DNA from: VMCP01 sp964592635
GTDB lineage: Bacteria > Bacteroidota > Bacteroidia > NS11-12g > UBA955
Assembly: GCA_964592635.1 (NCBI GenBank)
Contig: CAZQFZ010000035.1
Coordinates: 1-21,435, forward strand
Length of the DNA: 21,435 bases
Direction: 5' to 3'
Part shown: positions 1-7,981 of the stretch, in pieces
Layout of the letters: the number at the start of each line of letters is the position of its first letter
Numbering within the stretch: the first letter of the stretch is position 1
Translations under genes and position numbers: made by a program
The notes under the pieces: generated by a model
Database searches by the model: none
The model's input: the letters and a program-made list of their open reading frames with translations, nothing else
Told to the model about the DNA's origin: nothing

Positions 1-779
1 AGATTTTTTTGCATCATGTTTTGATCCAAACCCGTCATTGCAATGGTAATAAACATCCCTCCCAATAAATGCTTCCAAAAGTATTTACTGCTATTTACAT
101 CCCAATTGAAAATACCGGTAAAATCGGATTTCATGGTAAAGATATTCAATCCTTTTAATTCGGATAATTCAGGCGATTTCAACATTGATACAATGCAGAC
201 CACCAATCCCCCGATCAAAAAAACACTTTGAAGCGCATCCGTAAATACCAAGGTGCGAATTCCACCTTTTACTGTGTACGTTAAAATCAACAGAATTATA
301 ATGGCCACGGTTAACTCAAATGGAATTCCCATGGGCTGAAACAGGAACTGTTGAAACACCAATGCAGTCAAAAACAAACGTCCACCGGCACCCAATAATC
401 GGGAAATCACAAAGAAAAACGCTCCTGTTTTTTGGGAAACACCTCCAAACCGTTGTTCTAAATATTCGTAAATGCTGGTAACGTTGGCTTTGTAGTATAA
501 TGGCAACAGAAAATAAGCGATGACTAAATACCCCAACACATAACCCATTACCACCTGTAAATAATTAAACTGATCATTATACACCGCACCGGGCACACTA
601 ATAAAACTGACACCGCTCATGGAATCGGAAAGCATTCCTAAAGCTACCATCCACCAAATGCTCTGCTTATTTCCTAAGAAATAGGAATTTTCATCGGCCT
701 TGCGACCGGTGATGTAACCAATCGAAAGCAAAATCAGAAAATAAGAAATCAGTCCAATTAATATATAGGTAGGATTCAT
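1..779 (-). CDS. Sodium:solute symporter family protein, N-terminal part (C-terminus outside window)
   Basis: The reverse strand has an open frame from ATG at 779 to the window edge, giving 259 residues without a stop. It begins MNPTYILIGLISYFLILLSI and has hydrophobic segments typical of a multi-pass inner-membrane transporter. A GMLSDSMSGVSFISVPG segment near residues 46-62 resembles the second helix of the SSS (solute:sodium symporter) fold. A GGIRTLVFTDALQSVFLI segment near residues 180-197 matches the family signature around helix 5. Family members use the Na+ gradient to import sugars, amino acids, vitamins or sialic acid; the substrate cannot be told here. About half of the expected 500-600 residues is present. 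The start lies 7 nt after the stop of the 906-aa gene, so co-transcription is likely. No truncation is implied; the gene simply leaves the window. Confidence 0.9.
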   Translation of the reverse strand, partial: MNPTYILIGLISYFLILLSIGYITGRKADENSYFLGNKQSIWWMVALGMLSDSMSGVSFISVPGAVYNDQFNYLQVVMGYVLGYLVIAYFLLPLYYKANVTSIYEYLEQRFGGVSQKTGAFFFVISRLLGAGGRLFLTALVFQQFLFQPMGIPFELTVAIIILLILTYTVKGGIRTLVFTDALQSVFLIGGLVVCIVSMLKSPELSELKGLNIFTMKSDFTGIFNWDVNSSKYFWKHLLGGMFITIAMTGLDQNMMQKN

Positions 780-786
780 TTATAAA

Positions 787-3507
787 TTATTTTGATGCAG
801 GTGCAGTTGCAGGTTTTGTTTTTTTCTGCTTTATGCCTAGCTGATTAGCAAGTATTTCAGAATTATATACTTTGTCAGGCAACGGTTGCATGGAAACAAA
901 AGAAATGGAATTATCCGCTAAATTCAGTTTTCTAAAAGCATCTCCGGTTAAATAATACACATTACCTGATTGAGTTTTAACTAAAATCGAAGTGATTTGT
1001 TTGGGATTAATCTGAAGTTTATATCTCGGAGCATCGGTAGAAAAGGTTGCATGCTTGTTGGGATTTTCCAATTTAATTGAGGATTGTGGTTGTTCCAATA
1101 CCACCAAAACATCGGTACATTTCAACGGTATTTTTCCCTCATCACAAAAAACCATCTCAAAATAATGAGTTGCATTCACAGCAACTGGTTTGGCCATTAC
1201 GAATTCACCCATACTTCGGATTTTAAAACTTCCACGTTTCATGCCGGGTTGCAATCTTGAGTTACCCAACACCGATTCATTGGTTTGTGCTATTCGTTGA
1301 TTTTCAACACCGGTTCTCCAATTTACCCAATATTGATTTTTTAAATTTCTGCGATTCTGGTACTGATTAAAATTAAAATCCCACTTCTTTTGCATATCAA
1401 TCTTCTCTTTATCAGTATAAATTGCCGTAGGCAAATTATAATACGACAAACATGAAATATCGATGATACTCTGATCAGTTTTGAACTCCAAATGCGGGTT
1501 TTCACCGTATTTCTTGATCCGAACATCGATAATTCGTTGGGATTTGAAAAAATCGATCACGTATTTTCGAGATGCTTTGGTATTAATATAAAAGGTTTGT
1601 CCTTCAAACGATTTTAACTCGGGATAGAATTTTCCAGCTGAAATATCTGAGATTTCGATTCCAACCACATCGGTCATTTTCAATTGTCCTAGTACTCTCA
1701 CTCGCACAGTTGAACGTCCCCGAAACAAAGGAAAACTATTATTTCCAGCTGCAATTACCGATTTTTGAATGTAATTCCCTTTGATTGGATTCAACTGGGT
1801 TTTGGACTCAGCTGGCGACAATAAATAGTGATAACCCGCTGTTTCAAATATCTCATCCAAATTTAACACAGCTGTTTCTGAATGTTTTATCGAGGTATTG
1901 GCCCACCCATTAAACTGATAGAAATCAATTTTCGAAATGAAATCATCGTCAAATTCATAATCGTAATCATAATAATTTACCCATTTATTTCGGGGGATGT
2001 TAAATGCGTAAAAACGACTGGAATCTCGCACGGCTGCTTGATAATTGATTTGTGCAAAATACCCCGGACGAATATCCAGTGGGATATCACCACCCAAGGA
2101 TGTTGCCGTTATTTCAAACCAAACTCCTGCATCCAAAAGATACATTTTTCCAGACGAATCATACTGAAAACTCTTTCCTAAAGCGGCATTGCGCTCTGGA
2201 CTTTGACTTGTTTTCACAATCAATCTATAATCATTTTTCCAAGCCGCTTTTTCAAATAGGGACTGAACGGTAGCAGAAGACATACTTCCAGAATTTGCAA
2301 CCTTGTTTTGAATCTGTTTCAGTTGGCCTTTTGAAATCAAACTATTTTTCGGAATCATCACTGCCCACTTTCCTTCACCGAAAAAGGATTCATCTTTATC
2401 GGATTTCCCTTCAAATTCATAAATTCCATCATTGTAATCATTAACAAACGTTTGTTTCTGAATACCGTACTTAGCCGATAATTTTTGTCGGTTCAAAAGT
2501 GTAAATTCGGCAAAATCAACGGTAGAATTTTCTTCGGTTAACCAGCTGATGTTGGGATCTTTGGGAGAATTGGGGAATAAATCATAAATGTATTTCAAAT
2601 CCGAAGCGAGTAACTTGGGTTCTGCAGCAACATAATGAAAAGGCACAAAAATAGGCATTACAATTTCACCCACTTCAAAATTATTGATCACGGATTTGTC
2701 ATTCTGAGAATTACTTCCCCCACGAGAAACCGAAACATTTTTTGTTCTCACTTCAATCGGAATGGTCTCTCTACCCAATTCTGTATAAACCAATCCCATC
2801 AATGCTTCTGAATTATTCATTTGTGTACCAACGGCATCTGCATTGCGGATTTCAACATCAGCAGCATTGATTACAGTAAGTTCCTTTAGATTATTCAGAT
2901 TCTTTACTGAGGGAGGTAGGTGTTTTACTGTCGATAACGACACACCAAAACGCTGAATTTGGGGTATTGAAACTACCACTTGTTGGATCAAATTTTGAGC
3001 ATCTGTTTTATTGAGGGATGCTAACACCGTTAAAGATTGACAATTTTTCCAGTCTTTTAAAAATTCCCACTGTTCTGGAACTTCTTGAAATTGCAAAGTA
3101 ATATTCGATATACTTTTCCATTGATCATTGAGAAGCAGAGCGTCTTCACGATCTTTGGGCACAAACAAATATATTGAAGGAACCCATTCTAGATTTTTCA
3201 AGTCAACATCGGATATAATTCCCTGAAATTTAATCAATTGAAGTTCATCAACCCAAGGCATTTTTGCAACCAATTGCGCTACGGTGTTGACATCCACTTC
3301 TCCGTCAATCCGCACTCGTTCAATGTGGATGTAACGTTTCAAATTGTCTTTAACCATAACCAATTCTCGATAATTGCGAATGACCAATCCAGTTTTGTAA
3401 CGATCTTGTATGTTTTGCGGCGACCAATATTGTGCCGATGCAAAATGCCATCCCCCGAAAAGCAGAAAAAGGAAAATGCTTATTAACAATCGAATGGAAC
3501 GGCTCAT
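787..3507 (-). CDS. Large secreted protein of unknown function with degenerate leucine-rich repeats
   Basis: The 906-residue protein opens with a clear signal peptide (residues 1-26, hydrophobic core then ASA before Gln), so it is exported to the periplasm or surface. Residues about 85-215 contain degenerate leucine-rich-repeat-like strands, the clearest being LPPSVKNLNNLKELTV near 197-212. The central and C-terminal parts match no family I recognise. A very acidic aromatic stretch, NYYDYDYEFDDDF, lies near residues 509-521 and could bind a metal, which is inference. The last 15 residues are rich in Lys, Pro, Ala and Thr and look like a flexible tail. No T9SS C-terminal domain or lipobox is visible. 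It lies 30 nt downstream of the 148-aa gene and 7 nt upstream of the symporter, all on one strand, so it is probably in an operon with them. Function unknown. Confidence 0.85.
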   Translation of the reverse strand: MSRSIRLLISIFLFLLFGGWHFASAQYWSPQNIQDRYKTGLVIRNYRELVMVKDNLKRYIHIERVRIDGEVDVNTVAQLVAKMPWVDELQLIKFQGIISDVDLKNLEWVPSIYLFVPKDREDALLLNDQWKSISNITLQFQEVPEQWEFLKDWKNCQSLTVLASLNKTDAQNLIQQVVVSIPQIQRFGVSLSTVKHLPPSVKNLNNLKELTVINAADVEIRNADAVGTQMNNSEALMGLVYTELGRETIPIEVRTKNVSVSRGGSNSQNDKSVINNFEVGEIVMPIFVPFHYVAAEPKLLASDLKYIYDLFPNSPKDPNISWLTEENSTVDFAEFTLLNRQKLSAKYGIQKQTFVNDYNDGIYEFEGKSDKDESFFGEGKWAVMIPKNSLISKGQLKQIQNKVANSGSMSSATVQSLFEKAAWKNDYRLIVKTSQSPERNAALGKSFQYDSSGKMYLLDAGVWFEITATSLGGDIPLDIRPGYFAQINYQAAVRDSSRFYAFNIPRNKWVNYYDYDYEFDDDFISKIDFYQFNGWANTSIKHSETAVLNLDEIFETAGYHYLLSPAESKTQLNPIKGNYIQKSVIAAGNNSFPLFRGRSTVRVRVLGQLKMTDVVGIEISDISAGKFYPELKSFEGQTFYINTKASRKYVIDFFKSQRIIDVRIKKYGENPHLEFKTDQSIIDISCLSYYNLPTAIYTDKEKIDMQKKWDFNFNQYQNRRNLKNQYWVNWRTGVENQRIAQTNESVLGNSRLQPGMKRGSFKIRSMGEFVMAKPVAVNATHYFEMVFCDEGKIPLKCTDVLVVLEQPQSSIKLENPNKHATFSTDAPRYKLQINPKQITSILVKTQSGNVYYLTGDAFRKLNLADNSISFVSMQPLPDKVYNSEILANQLGIKQKKTKPATAPASK

Positions 3508-3537
3508 TTTTTCAAAGTTTCGAAATAGTACAAGGAA

Positions 3538-3984
3538 TTAACGAAAAAATCGTCCAAACATTCCACCCATTTTACCCAAAATACCCAAATCCAAGCCTAA
3601 AAACTTCATAACACCCGCTTGGTCTAAGGTATAACCACCTTGAATAAACTTGAATTTTAATCCATCTAAAATAAACACCAAGATATCTTCAGCGAGTGCT
3701 GTTTTCCGTTGTTGATCCCAATCTAAGCCGTAGTAGCTTTGGGCACAATTTCCAAGCAATTCGGCATAGTACGAACTATTTTTAAGTGCCTCGGCACCAC
3801 CGGTTGCCATATCTTGAATTTCCTTCAGTTTTCCCGACATGGCCAATTTCTGAACATATTGAATACAAGCATTCAGGGTTAAATCAATATGTGCTTCCGA
3901 TTGAGCCACTTGAAATTGATATTTTTCCCCGTACAACCGATGAAAGTCGGGTTTCATTTCATTGATATATTCCTGTAATTTCAT
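3538..3984 (-). CDS. Small protein of unknown function, translationally coupled to the NlpC/P60 gene
   Basis: A 148-residue protein without signal peptide, so probably cytoplasmic. It looks mostly helical, with a long charged N-terminal two-thirds and a C-terminal stretch rich in Gly, Phe, Leu and Met (LGLDLGILGKMGGMFGRFFR, the last 20 residues) that could be amphipathic or membrane-associating. I do not recognise a family. Its ATG overlaps the stop of the NlpC/P60 gene in an ATGA arrangement (3981-3984), which strongly fixes the start and implies translational coupling. A job linked to the peptidase is inferred from this overlap only. The 906-aa gene begins 30 nt downstream. Confidence 0.82.
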   Translation of the reverse strand: MKLQEYINEMKPDFHRLYGEKYQFQVAQSEAHIDLTLNACIQYVQKLAMSGKLKEIQDMATGGAEALKNSSYYAELLGNCAQSYYGLDWDQQRKTALAEDILVFILDGLKFKFIQGGYTLDQAGVMKFLGLDLGILGKMGGMFGRFFR

Positions 3985-4751
3985 GATGTAAAAATAATCC
4001 TACGAATTTCGACTAATTCATGCGTTAGTTCTTGGGTATTGCTATGAGTGATTCCTATTTTAGACAGTTGATCCACTCGAACTTGATTGGAAGCATGAAT
4101 AATTCGTCCACCGTTTAAAACAATTCCCACATGGGTAATTTTTCCCGACTTATTTTGAAAAAATGCCAAATCTCCTTCTTGTCGATCCAAAAAATCGATG
4201 GATTGTCCGATTTCAATTTGTTGATAGGCGTCTCTTGGGATGGAAATTCCTTGAGCGGCAGCATACAATTGAGATAATCCGCTGCAATCGATTCCGAAAA
4301 TACTTCTACCTCCCCACAAATAGGGTGTGTTGATGAATTGTTTCAAGAATTTACGGGAATCAAACAACGTCGATGTTGCATGAAAATAGAACTCACTCCC
4401 TTGAACATCCAGCACACCCGAACTTGACACCCAACTTCCAGGACTCAATATTATGGGTCCAATTAAATTTTCTGATTCCTCTTCAGATAATACCGGTCGA
4501 GCAATTACGGGACCGTAGTTGAGCCATTTTACATGATTTTCGGGCAAGATAAATGTTTCATCTGCCATGTATTTTTCGGGAATAAATCCAGGATACTGAT
4601 CGTGATCACATAGTACAGATAGCCATTCTCCTTCTTGTGCAACCACGGTGCAGGTTTCCCCAAAAAGCAAGCTAGAAACCATTTCCGATGCGCTACTCGG
4701 TTCTTTTCGAATTGGAACCCAACTGCATAAGCATATCTTTCTGACCGACAT
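3981..4751 (-). CDS. SH3-domain NlpC/P60 cysteine peptidase (C40 family, cell-wall peptide hydrolase)
   Basis: 256 residues. Residues about 5-65 look like a bacterial SH3 domain, and a second SH3-like segment follows to about residue 128. The C-terminal NlpC/P60 domain (about 134-256) has the catalytic Cys156 in GIDCSG, His207 in ITHVGI, and a third polar residue His219 in IIHAS. Family members cleave the D-Glu to diamino-acid bond in murein peptides; the two-SH3 arrangement resembles dipeptidyl-peptidase VI/YkfC-type enzymes that process recycled wall peptides. No signal peptide is visible, which favours a cytoplasmic recycling role, although this is inference. ATG at 4751 is chosen because the SH3 fold starts directly after it. 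The stop overlaps the start of the 148-aa gene. A TATCTTTG promoter-like box sits only 4 nt upstream of the ATG. Confidence 0.92.
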   Translation of the reverse strand: MSVRKICLCSWVPIRKEPSSASEMVSSLLFGETCTVVAQEGEWLSVLCDHDQYPGFIPEKYMADETFILPENHVKWLNYGPVIARPVLSEEESENLIGPIILSPGSWVSSSGVLDVQGSEFYFHATSTLFDSRKFLKQFINTPYLWGGRSIFGIDCSGLSQLYAAAQGISIPRDAYQQIEIGQSIDFLDRQEGDLAFFQNKSGKITHVGIVLNGGRIIHASNQVRVDQLSKIGITHSNTQELTHELVEIRRIIFTS

Positions 4752-4755
4752 GTTT

Positions 4756-4763
4756 CAAAGATA
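4756..4763 (-). promoter_or_regulatory. Possible -7 promoter box (TATCTTTG) before the NlpC/P60 gene
   Basis: The reverse strand reads TATCTTTG, a match to the Bacteroidota -7 consensus TAnnTTTG, ending 4 nt before the ATG at 4751. If used, the transcript would be leaderless or nearly so. No clear -33 TTG is seen at the usual spacing, so a chance match in AT-rich DNA is possible. Confidence 0.35.
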
Positions 4764-4843
4764 AGGAATTAATATGCCAGACATGAAACACTGTAAGTGA
4801 ATTCGATGATTTGCTTTGGACAATTTAGCAATATTCTGTTGGA

Positions 4844-4882
4844 TTTTTCTTAATTCCCAACTATCTTGAAAATTAAGAAAAA
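4844..4882. repeat. 12-bp perfect inverted repeat with 15-nt loop
   Basis: TTTTTCTTAATT (4844-4855) is the exact reverse complement of AATTAAGAAAAA (4871-4882). It lies in the 184-nt gap between the ferredoxin and NlpC/P60 genes. The stem is almost entirely A/T, and neither strand has a T-tract directly after it, so it is not an ordinary terminator. It may contribute to termination behind the ferredoxin gene or be a protein-binding site. Confidence 0.5.
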
Positions 4883-4921
4883 AAACGGAGATTTGATCAA
4901 TCTGATATTTCAAAATCAGAT
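4878..4921 (-). terminator. Weak candidate terminator downstream of the ferredoxin gene
   Basis: On the reverse strand, 14 nt after the ferredoxin stop, ATCTGAT (4921-4915) can pair with ATCAGAT (4906-4900). An alternative stem GATTTTGA/TCAAATC with one bulge ends closer to a run of eight T (4885-4878). The T-tract fits an intrinsic terminator but the stems are short and AT-rich. Confidence 0.4.
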
Positions 4922-4935
4922 ATTCTTCTAGAATT

Positions 4936-5283
4936 TTAAACGTGCAATCTCGCTTTTCTGTCTAACAAAACAGCCTCTGATTCACGGTGAGCAGGATCTG
5001 GTACACAACAATCTACGGGGCAAACAGCCGCACATTGGGGTTCTTCGTGGAAACCCATACACTCCGTGCACTTGTCGGGTACAATAAAATACACCTCATC
5101 ACTTATGGCACGAAATTTTTCATCCACGCTTACGGTTTTACCGTTCGACAACAAATACTCTCCTTCTACTTCGGTTCCGTCGGCTATGGCCCATTCTACT
5201 CCCGCTTCGTAAATAGCGTTATTAGGACATTCGGGCTCGCAAGCTCCACAATTGATGCACTCTTCGGTTATAATTATGGCCAT
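4936..5283 (-). CDS. 2[4Fe-4S] ferredoxin
   Basis: 115 residues. The first cluster motif is CINCGACEPECP with Cys9, Cys12, Cys15 and Cys19. The second is Cys72-x2-Cys75-x8-Cys84-x3-Cys88-Pro, with a longer loop between its second and third cysteines. This spacing is typical of the Allochromatium-type ferredoxins (YfhL/FdxA-like). A further Cys92-Cys93 pair follows. An insert of about 50 residues separates the two motifs. The protein is a cytoplasmic one-electron carrier; its partner is not apparent from the neighbours. The start is well placed because family members begin with a short strand (MAIIITEECI) leading straight into the first Cys. It is divergent from the phosphoesterase gene, sharing an 80-nt intergenic region with a TAAATTTG box. 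Confidence 0.95.
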   Translation of the reverse strand: MAIIITEECINCGACEPECPNNAIYEAGVEWAIADGTEVEGEYLLSNGKTVSVDEKFRAISDEVYFIVPDKCTECMGFHEEPQCAAVCPVDCCVPDPAHRESEAVLLDRKARLHV

Positions 5284-5301
5284 GTTTGTAAATTAATTCT
5301 G

Positions 5302-5309
5302 CAAATTTA
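5302..5309 (-). promoter_or_regulatory. Probable -7 promoter box (TAAATTTG) of the ferredoxin gene
   Basis: The reverse strand reads TAAATTTG, an exact match to TAnnTTTG. It ends 18 nt before the ATG at 5283, which would give a leader of roughly 10-15 nt. No clear -33 element is seen. The position in a short divergent intergenic region supports a real promoter. Confidence 0.5.
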
Positions 5310-5363
5310 CAACCCTTTTGTAATTTCGTTGAATAATTTTCGACCAATACAACTTAAACATTT

Positions 5364-5870
5364 ATGGAATTTGCAATCATTAGCGACATACACGATCGAG
5401 TGGATCGTTTGAATCAGTGTTTGAATATACTTTCAGAACGAAGAATTGATACTATCTTATTCTGTGGCGATTTTTGCTCTCCGTTTGTTGTTAAGGTTTT
5501 GGGGGAATCTGGTAAAACCGTACACGCCGTTTTTGGAAATAACGATGGCGACCGTTTTCAAATTTTGAACCAAGCTCAGAATTATCCAAACATTCGTTTG
5601 TATGGTGAATACATTGGCGATTTAGATAATATTCTAACCTTAGACGGTATTAAAATTGGAGTTACACATTATCCGTTTTACGCACAAACCATGGTAAAAA
5701 CGGGCTGGTACGACGCTGTATTCTTTGGTCACACACACAAACAGCATAAGCAAAAATACGGAAAAGCACTGTTAATGAATCCCGGTGAAATTGCAGGCGT
5801 ATTTAATACACCTACTTTTGCAGTTTATGATACTCAGTATCGAACTTCTGAGTTCATAGCATTGGATTAA
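5364..5870 (+). CDS. YfcE/MJ0936-type metallophosphoesterase
   Basis: 168 residues, the usual length for small single-domain phosphodiesterases of the YfcE/MJ0936 group. All metal-binding motifs of the calcineurin-like fold are present: Asp8 and His10 (SDIHD), Asp36 (GDF), Asn59/Asn60 (GNND), His102 (THYPF), and His123 with His125 (GHTH). Family members hydrolyse phosphodiesters with Mn2+ or Ni2+ in the cytoplasm; the physiological substrate is generally unknown. The start at 5364 places the first metal motif at the normal distance from the N-terminus. The gene stands alone on the plus strand, divergent from the ferredoxin and convergent with the kinase gene, 65 nt away. I see no convincing intrinsic terminator in those 65 nt. 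Confidence 0.93.
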   Translation: MEFAIISDIHDRVDRLNQCLNILSERRIDTILFCGDFCSPFVVKVLGESGKTVHAVFGNNDGDRFQILNQAQNYPNIRLYGEYIGDLDNILTLDGIKIGVTHYPFYAQTMVKTGWYDAVFFGHTHKQHKQKYGKALLMNPGEIAGVFNTPTFAVYDTQYRTSEFIALD

Positions 5871-5935
5871 GTGCACTTAGTAATTAGTTTCATTCAAGTT
5901 TAACTTCAATTTTCGGTTTAAAGCAACCTGAATTT

Positions 5936-6583
5936 TCAACTACTTTGAAGCGCTGTTATTACAGATGGATGAGCTTGCTCCATAATGGCTTTCGAAATTA
6001 CATCGATGTTGTGATCGGCAGCACCTTCATTCCAAATAACCAAATCACAGCGTTCTTTGTGTGGTAAAATGAATTGATTGTATGCTGGCATAACGTGATG
6101 CTGCCATTGGTGAATGCTGCGCGCTTCTGGAATATTTCGTTCCGCTATGTCGCGTTTCAATCGACGATCGTAACACAAATCGGTATCACAATCAATGAAC
6201 ACGCGATAATTCAACAATGCATCAACCGGATGGAACTCCATCACAAACAATCCTTCCACCAAAAGAATGGGTGCAGGCGATAATGTTTCAATAACTTCCG
6301 GAGCATCATAATGTTCAAATTGGTATTTTTTTAAGGTTACTGGATGATATTCAATCAGCTGCATTAAATCGTGATAAAATTTATCGGAATACAATGCCGA
6401 AGGCAAATCGTAATTGGCTTCACCGAATTCATCAATGTGTTGCATATCCAATGGTTTGTAATAATCATCAAAACCCACCACGGTTATATTATCCCCAAAT
6501 TTAGCTTTCAAGGCATCCACATAATAGGTTTTACCCGCGCCCGACAGTCCTGTCATCCCTACAACAAAGGGCTCAATTCTCAT
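5936..6583 (-). CDS. Uridine kinase-family P-loop kinase
   Basis: 215 residues from ATG at 6583. The Walker A motif is GLSGAGKT (residues 12-19). A DDYY motif (39-42) corresponds to the uridine/phosphoribulokinase substrate region, LLVEGLFV (about 107-114) to the next conserved strand with Glu110, and an Arg-rich RRLKRDIAER lid (140-149) follows. Family members phosphorylate uridine/cytidine in pyrimidine salvage or related small substrates. Sequence alone cannot separate true uridine kinase from a paralogue. The frame stays open 21 codons further upstream, but 6583 is chosen because a GGAGGG ribosome-binding site lies 7 nt before it and the Walker strand follows at once. The first 11 nt overlap the end of the MORN-repeat gene, suggesting translational coupling. 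Confidence 0.88.
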   Translation of the reverse strand: MRIEPFVVGMTGLSGAGKTYYVDALKAKFGDNITVVGFDDYYKPLDMQHIDEFGEANYDLPSALYSDKFYHDLMQLIEYHPVTLKKYQFEHYDAPEVIETLSPAPILLVEGLFVMEFHPVDALLNYRVFIDCDTDLCYDRRLKRDIAERNIPEARSIHQWQHHVMPAYNQFILPHKERCDLVIWNEGAADHNIDVISKAIMEQAHPSVITALQSS

Positions 6584-7981
6584 AGATTTTCCCTCCAATC
6601 TGTTCACCATTCTCATCAAAATTTTGTTCCAAAAGCAATTCACCACGGTAATCGTAGTACAACCAAGTTCCTATTTTTACTCCTTTTTTATACGAACCTT
6701 TTCGCTGTTGATAGTGCGAAACTTGTCCATAAACCCAATACCCTTCAGCCAATCCATCCACATACTTCCCTTCCATTTCGGTAACAATTCGTGGTCGCCC
6801 CCCTCCATCTTCTTCTGATTTCTGTTCTACGTAAGAACCGAAATAACCATGTCGAACTCCATTTTTATAAGATTCAATTTTCAGAGTATCCCCAAACATG
6901 TTGAATTCGGCAAAAACACCATCCTTCTCACCCATTTTATAACTTCCGGTGCGTATTAGAAAACAGCTTAATGCATCCCAAGCTCGTTGAACTGAGTCGA
7001 GTTTCCCATTTTTATAGTATTCTTCTGATGCTTCGCAACCTGTTCTATGAAATACATAATTGGGTCCATGAAGCTTTCCATCTGAATTAAATGACTTCAT
7101 ATATCGTACGCTTCCATCGGGAAAATATGCATAATGCACACCCACAGGAATTCCTTTTTTAAATTCAGCTTCATTTTCCAATTGTCCATTTTCAAAATAC
7201 GAAACACATTTACCATCACGAACTCCATCTGCATACACATTTATGTAATATTTTGCGCCTGAAGTATAGAATCCTTCCACGGTTCCGTATAGAACATCCA
7301 TTTTCATATTTCCCTTAATTTCCAGTTCGCCGGTTTCGTAGTAGTACCAAAACGCTCCGTTTTTAAATCCATTTGAATAGGTCTCACGCGAAATGAATTG
7401 GCCCTTCGGATTATATACTTTATACTCACCGTGTAATTTACCGTTGAAAAACTCTCCCTCTTTGGCAATCTTGGGTGCCTCAACTGAATTTGGACTCGTT
7501 GGCGGGAACAATGCAAAAGCACCTCCGGTATAAGGTTGATCTTTGTAATACGCATCTCCATTATCCATAAATTGAATGGCTTCCCAACGAATTCTTCTTT
7601 TTTTCTTTTCGGGGGATGGCTGTNNNNNNNNNNNNNNNNNNNNNNNNNNNNNNNNNNNNNNNNNNNNNNNNNNNNNNNNNNNNNNNNNNNNNNNNNNNNN
7701 NNNNNNNNNNNNNNNNNNNNNNNAAATTGAATGGCTTCCCAACGAATTCTTCTTTTTTTCTTTTCGGGGGATGGCTGTTTATTAGGATCAATGGGAGGAT
7801 GTTCTAGCTCTCTATCACCTAGAGAACTGCCAGAGTTTTGTACCGAATTTTTTGGTTTTGCGGTGCGTTGCTGTGCAGATAATGGAGAAATTCCACCGAA
7901 AGAAAGCAGAATAAACATCCCCAAAAACAAAAACTGTATAGATCGAAAAGCGTTTTGGTGAAAATTGGAAAGTGTATTCAT
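6573..7981 (-). CDS. Secreted MORN/YwqK-type repeat protein, interrupted by an assembly gap
   Basis: The N-terminal part (7981 to the gap) and C-terminal part (gap to 6573) lie in different frames only because of the N gap and a duplicated 55-bp flank. Removing 155 nt (one 55-bp copy plus 100 N) joins them into a single 417-residue frame. Residues about 1-36 form a signal peptide (hydrophobic core, then PLSAQ). A basic linker with PEKKKRRIRW follows, then about nine to ten copies of a roughly 23-residue repeat with the pattern (F/Y)xNGxxxGxxxxYYxxGxLxxxxxY. This is the MORN-like repeat often labelled YwqK family antitoxin; here export argues for an envelope role. ATG at 7981 is preferred over 8068 because it starts the signal peptide directly. 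The stop overlaps the kinase start by 11 nt. Confidence 0.85.
6591..6596 (-). promoter_or_regulatory. Ribosome-binding site GGAGGG that fixes the kinase start
   Basis: The reverse strand reads GGAGGG 7 nt upstream of ATG 6583, inside the 3' end of the MORN-repeat gene. Strong Shine-Dalgarno sites are uncommon in Bacteroidota, so this one decides the start over the longer upstream frame. Confidence 0.7.
7569..7623. repeat. 55-bp direct repeat, left copy flanking the N gap
   Basis: This 55-bp segment directly before the Ns is identical to 7724-7778 directly after them. Both copies encode the same peptide of the MORN-repeat protein. They are most simply the overlapping ends of two contigs, not a biological duplication. 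Confidence 0.9.
7624..7723. other. Assembly gap of 100 Ns
   Basis: Exactly 100 N, a conventional scaffolder placeholder of unknown length. Since both flanks share 55 identical bases, the real gap is probably zero or negative in size. Confidence 0.97.
7724..7778. repeat. 55-bp direct repeat, right copy flanking the N gap
   Basis: Identical to 7569-7623, including the seven-T homopolymer. The identity stops exactly at the Ns, as expected for contig-end overlap. Confidence 0.9.

Noticed and set aside
1882..2273. Plus-strand open frames opposite the 906-aa gene
   Set aside because: They are antisense shadows of a long signal-peptide-bearing gene, and lack a promoter or family resemblance.
5871..5935. 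Terminator between the convergent phosphoesterase and kinase genes
   Set aside because: Only short near-palindromes (around AAGTTTAACTT) and no stem with a T-tract are visible.
6573..7981. Antitoxin of a toxin-antitoxin pair, as the YwqK label would imply
   Set aside because: The protein has a signal peptide and about ten repeats and its neighbour is a metabolic-type kinase. Nothing resembling a toxin is adjacent.
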